Assembly (NCBI RefSeq): GCF_022899935.1
Contig: NZ_JALJCJ010000003.1
Coordinates: 234,947-298,946 of the forward strand
DNA length: 64,000 bases
Origin: Shinella curvata
Lineage (GTDB): Bacteria; Pseudomonadota; Alphaproteobacteria; Rhizobiales; Rhizobiaceae
Direction: 5' to 3'
A program made the position numbers and the translations under genes. Shown here piece by piece: positions 60,843-64,000 of the stretch (position 1 is the first letter of the stretch; each line of letters begins with the position of its first letter). Below the pieces are notes generated by a model. That model was not told the origin of the DNA and searched no databases. It saw nothing but the letters and a program-made list of their open reading frames with translations.

Positions 60843-63800
60843 CAGACCAGCCATCCTTTTTTCATGAATTCCGGCAGAGGTTCCCGTGGCTTCTCTTCCA
60901 TGATGCGATCACAAATTCTCTCGATACTGGGATCGCCGAACTTGCGCCAGTTTTCGACGTCTTCATCGAACCATTGGAAATAGCGCTTGAGCCCAATATT
61001 TGTTGCAGGCCGCGCCGTGTAGCGGTGCGGTATCGACATTTCTTCTGACGCCATATAGGCCATCAGAGCCTGACACCTCAGACCGACGTCGGGTTCCAAG
61101 GCAACGGCGCCAGGAGTTCGCAGCAGGAATTCATATTCTTCCCGATCAATTGGCGTCCTTATACCGACTGGATAATCGATCGGCGCGAACCAACCGCCGG
61201 CGAGGGCTGGAATACCCAACATGCCGAACTCCATGCAAGCCGTGCCATTCCACAGCAGCCCGAGATCAATGAGTTCCTTCATGTCCTTGAGATTAAACCA
61301 TTGGTGGCCAAGAATGATCACGTTCGAGGGAAGCGGCCCCTGAATCATATCGGCGAACTCTTCTGTCACAAACCGTCCGATTTCCCCGCGCCGTTCATGC
61401 GGATGAGGTTTTATCAGAAGCATTGTCCGAGGGTCGCTGCCGACGACGGAAACGGTGTGGTTCAGCCAATCCCTGATGTCCTTGTGTGCGGGACCGCCAT
61501 CCACGGGAACGGCGAGGTCGGCCGGCACTTTCCCCAACAGACCGATTACATGGATTCCCGCCTCACGTGCCGCCTCGACCCGGGTGAGGACGCTGTCACG
61601 CTCAACATCGTCGGTCTGCCGTCGAACGCGATCGTGGGTCATCGCCTTGTCGGCCAGGCTCTTCCACTCTTCTTTCCTGTGTTGATTGCTGTCGAGCCAC
61701 GCCAGAAACTCCGACTCTACCGCCAGGAATGGCGCTCGCAATGTGGGAGTGGCGGTAATGTTTTTTACCGACAGGCTGGTTGAAACGAAAGTCGACAAGT
61801 TTGAATAATAGTTTTCATAAGAGTTATTTATATAAACAGCCTCTACATTCTTGATATTTTTGAGCAAGCAGAACTGCCGAAAAATAGGCATTGTTGCAAC
61901 GTGCCCATCTGTCACGATGAACCTGATCGGAACATCTACCCTACGGAATACGTCTTCCATGTCCTCCAATCCACGGATGAGGTGGCTGGCATGATTAATG
62001 TATCTTTCCATTCGACGAAGAACCGAAGGATTGGAAAAATCGAACGTATTTCTTCTATCCTGGGTTTGAAGCGTTTCTACAAAGCCCTGGAAGACATTCA
62101 AACCTTCATAAGACATTATTCCTTGTTCAGGTCGAAGGTCCCATTTTTCCAGCCCTTGGCCTTCGCCTTTATTCCACCGACGGTAGAACCTCTTGAATTT
62201 TGTAAAGGCACCGGCGAACTGATCAATTTCCGGCCGCCCCGTCCGGTCTGACGGCATGACCCCGTCTATTAGCGATACAATGGCTACGTTTCGCTTTCGC
62301 AGTTGCGCAAAAGCGAAAAGCGGGAGATTGCGGAGCCTCCAACGTGATACGGCAAAGGTAAAGACGACGCCTGCCAGATTTTGGGCATCGATCGTCGTTT
62401 CGGCGCAAATTTGCTCGTATTTCTGAACGAAGAGGACCTCCTCGAGTTCCTCTCGAATAGACAACAAGGATGCGATGTTCGACGATTGCAAGTCATGAGC
62501 GCGCTTGAAAACGCGATCCATAATTTCCTCGATAATCGCGACGGAGAGCGATAAATCGCCCAGCCTTCTGGCATACTGATACCGCAACCTCAATACATCG
62601 ATGGTCGGGCTAACATCATCCTCAAAAAACCGAAGACCGGTTTCAACAAGCCTGTATTCCCCGAACACCAAACCGGCCTTGATCGAGAAAATAGCCCTTT
62701 CCTTATCAAGTTCCGGGAAGCCATCGATTTTTTCAACAATATAGTCCCGGCGCTCACTGGTAGGCAGCCCGTTCAGCAGTTCCCGAATGATACGGTTTTC
62801 CTCATCTCTCTCATTCGCGCCATACGAGAAGTCACCCGTATCACTCTCGTTGCCCTCCGGTAGGAGCAGTTCTTGTGGTTCCTTTGAAAGGTCCAGCGCT
62901 TCACCTTCGGCAGCCGCGACTTCCTGTGCAGCAAGGCGATCTTGAACACTTTGGTCAACACGCACATACAATTCTTTCAGCCGCCCGGTGTTCTTCAGGA
63001 GAAACTTGGGAGAGCCTGACGCGCCTTGCAGAACGTACGACTGAAGAGCAGCATCTTCGGGAGACAGCCGAGCGGTCTCATCCAACATGTCATGAATGAG
63101 TTCCTCATCTCCGCATTTCATCGCTATGCCGACGGCCGCCTTGAAAAGGCTCCGGACCTGCACTGGATAAAGATCGAAAGCGGCTGCACGCACATCCCTC
63201 ATCAAAGGAAGGATTTTCCGAAGCAATTCGGGCGCGTCGGTAAGGGCGGCGCGCCGAAAGGCTTCGTCCAGGCAGGGCGAAAGCAACGAAAGGTATAGCA
63301 GAACCCGCTTGAGACCGCTTTCAGCCGAATAGGCATCCTGAGAAATGATCTCGAATTCCCGCTCGATCGCTATCCTGATAAGATCGAGCGCCTCTCCTTC
63401 CCTCTCCTGTTCCACGAGGGCGAGGACAGCGTAGGTCAGCGTCAACTTCAAATTGGGATTCCGGCGCAACGCCTCCAAGGCCGGCCCCAGAGGAGACGTA
63501 TCACTGGGCAATGTCTGGAACAGATATTTGAATGCGTTCGCTGCCACGCTACGTCCCAATCGCTCGCTACGGCATTCCAGTTCGAACAATGCGAGGGCAG
63601 CCCCCGCTGCCCCCCTGTCGGAATTTGCAGCGGCCAGCGAGTATTTCTGTAAACGTCGCGTTGTTGCCTCTCTGAGGACGTCGCCCAAACTCGCGTCACG
63701 GCTATCCAGTCCACTTCGATACCGGATCTCCTCCTCCAGCAACCGGCCATCGGCATTCTGCGGATCGAGGGACAGGCCTTGGGCGACCAGAATGCCGGCC

Positions 63801-64000
63801 GTACCGGTGTCACCGGCATTGGCATTGCGTTCTGCAACGGCAAACACCGCAGCAGCGCCTTCCGCCGACTTGGGAAGCAGCGGCAGAAGAGCCGCGACAC
63901 CATCGTTTTCCCCTACGGCAATCACCGAACCAAGGACCGACGCCACCTGATTGGGACGAGGCTTCGTGGCCGGATTGGACGCGAAGGACGAAATGCACTC
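60842..64000 (-). CDS. Large capsule-type glycosyltransferase with helical N-terminus (partial)
   Basis: The frame is open to the right edge, so the start is outside the window; at least 1052 residues are visible. The first 420 residues are alpha-helical repeats (TPR-like, for example NSDRGAAGAALALFELECRSERLGRSVAANAFKYLF). The last 500 residues match the capsule-polysaccharide-type glycosyltransferase fold of KpsC/KpsS/LipB relatives, with MLLIKPHPHERRGEIGRF, NVIILGHQWFNLKDMKELIDLG and WNGTACMEFGMLGIPALAGG. It is not membrane-spanning. The gene is followed by the coupled AAC(3)-like gene. A role in transferring a Kdo-like or other acidic sugar is inferred from the fold. Confidence 0.78.
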   Translation of the reverse strand, partial: ECISSFASNPATKPRPNQVASVLGSVIAVGENDGVAALLPLLPKSAEGAAAVFAVAERNANAGDTGTAGILVAQGLSLDPQNADGRLLEEEIRYRSGLDSRDASLGDVLREATTRRLQKYSLAAANSDRGAAGAALALFELECRSERLGRSVAANAFKYLFQTLPSDTSPLGPALEALRRNPNLKLTLTYAVLALVEQEREGEALDLIRIAIEREFEIISQDAYSAESGLKRVLLYLSLLSPCLDEAFRRAALTDAPELLRKILPLMRDVRAAAFDLYPVQVRSLFKAAVGIAMKCGDEELIHDMLDETARLSPEDAALQSYVLQGASGSPKFLLKNTGRLKELYVRVDQSVQDRLAAQEVAAAEGEALDLSKEPQELLLPEGNESDTGDFSYGANERDEENRIIRELLNGLPTSERRDYIVEKIDGFPELDKERAIFSIKAGLVFGEYRLVETGLRFFEDDVSPTIDVLRLRYQYARRLGDLSLSVAIIEEIMDRVFKRAHDLQSSNIASLLSIREELEEVLFVQKYEQICAETTIDAQNLAGVVFTFAVSRWRLRNLPLFAFAQLRKRNVAIVSLIDGVMPSDRTGRPEIDQFAGAFTKFKRFYRRWNKGEGQGLEKWDLRPEQGIMSYEGLNVFQGFVETLQTQDRRNTFDFSNPSVLRRMERYINHASHLIRGLEDMEDVFRRVDVPIRFIVTDGHVATMPIFRQFCLLKNIKNVEAVYINNSYENYYSNLSTFVSTSLSVKNITATPTLRAPFLAVESEFLAWLDSNQHRKEEWKSLADKAMTHDRVRRQTDDVERDSVLTRVEAAREAGIHVIGLLGKVPADLAVPVDGGPAHKDIRDWLNHTVSVVGSDPRTMLLIKPHPHERRGEIGRFVTEEFADMIQGPLPSNVIILGHQWFNLKDMKELIDLGLLWNGTACMEFGMLGIPALAGGWFAPIDYPVGIRTPIDREEYEFLLRTPGAVALEPDVGLRCQALMAYMASEEMSIPHRYTARPATNIGLKRYFQWFDEDVENWRKFGDPSIERICDRIMEEKPREPLPEFMKKGWLV

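Overview
The window is high-GC chromosomal DNA of an alphaproteobacterium. It is most likely a member of the Rhizobiaceae (Rhizobium/Agrobacterium/Shinella type). The evidence is a PodJ-like polar growth protein, an Alph_Pro_TM protein paired with a TauE exporter, HWE/HisKA_2-type kinases, many HisJ/HisQ/HisM-type solute transporters, a TTG-started rpsU and Rhizobiales-type intergenic palindromes. The genus cannot be fixed by reading alone.

Layout. 1-8029: an arginine-type import and catabolism cluster. It holds an M20 amidohydrolase, two permeases, a binding protein and an ATPase on the minus strand. Divergent from these are a dimethylargininase-like hydrolase, a TetR regulator, an AruH-like transaminase and an AruI-like ThDP decarboxylase. 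8196-13932: a ParB/sulfiredoxin-like orphan, mscL, and a convergent pair of a symporter-fused hybrid kinase and a NarL-type regulator resembling the CrbS/CrbR acetate-switch system. 14008-20938: mostly housekeeping and small genes (pyrD, DUF952, DUF2934, MATE, CAP-domain lipoprotein), plus a TPR-methyltransferase whose frame runs on into a YitT-family membrane protein. 21141-27137: a DNA-repair helicase with PdeM, an HxlR regulator with a strong operator dyad, and a TauE/Alph_Pro_TM pair. 27138-31049: podJ. 31414-37021: a fatty-acid beta-oxidation cluster (acyl-CoA dehydrogenase, thiolase, FadB) behind interlaced palindromes. 37153-38960: cspA, rpsU and small proteins. 39072-42066: a three-gene kinase/receiver/receiver-kinase operon. 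42182-47819: two EamA exporters, an S24-type repressor/protease, a solute-binding protein and a glycosyltransferase gene broken by a one-base frameshift.

47842-53310 is a minus-strand unit: binding protein, large permease, SDR and GH42 beta-galactosidase. Two LacI-type operator cores lie at its promoter. 53523-64000 looks accessory. It has a serine-hydrolase-fold protein, tRNA-Gly(CCC), a GH114-like glycosidase fused to RTX repeats, a decayed RTX fragment, two overlapping dead insertion sequences (IS5 and ISL3 type), and a translationally coupled surface-polysaccharide set (capsule-type glycosyltransferase, AAC(3)-like acyltransferase, DUF4910 metallohydrolase) that continues past the right edge.

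The most interesting regions are the surface-glycan area on the right, the arginine/methylarginine cluster on the left, and several sharp regulatory dyads. All family names rest on motif recognition by eye; no database search was run.
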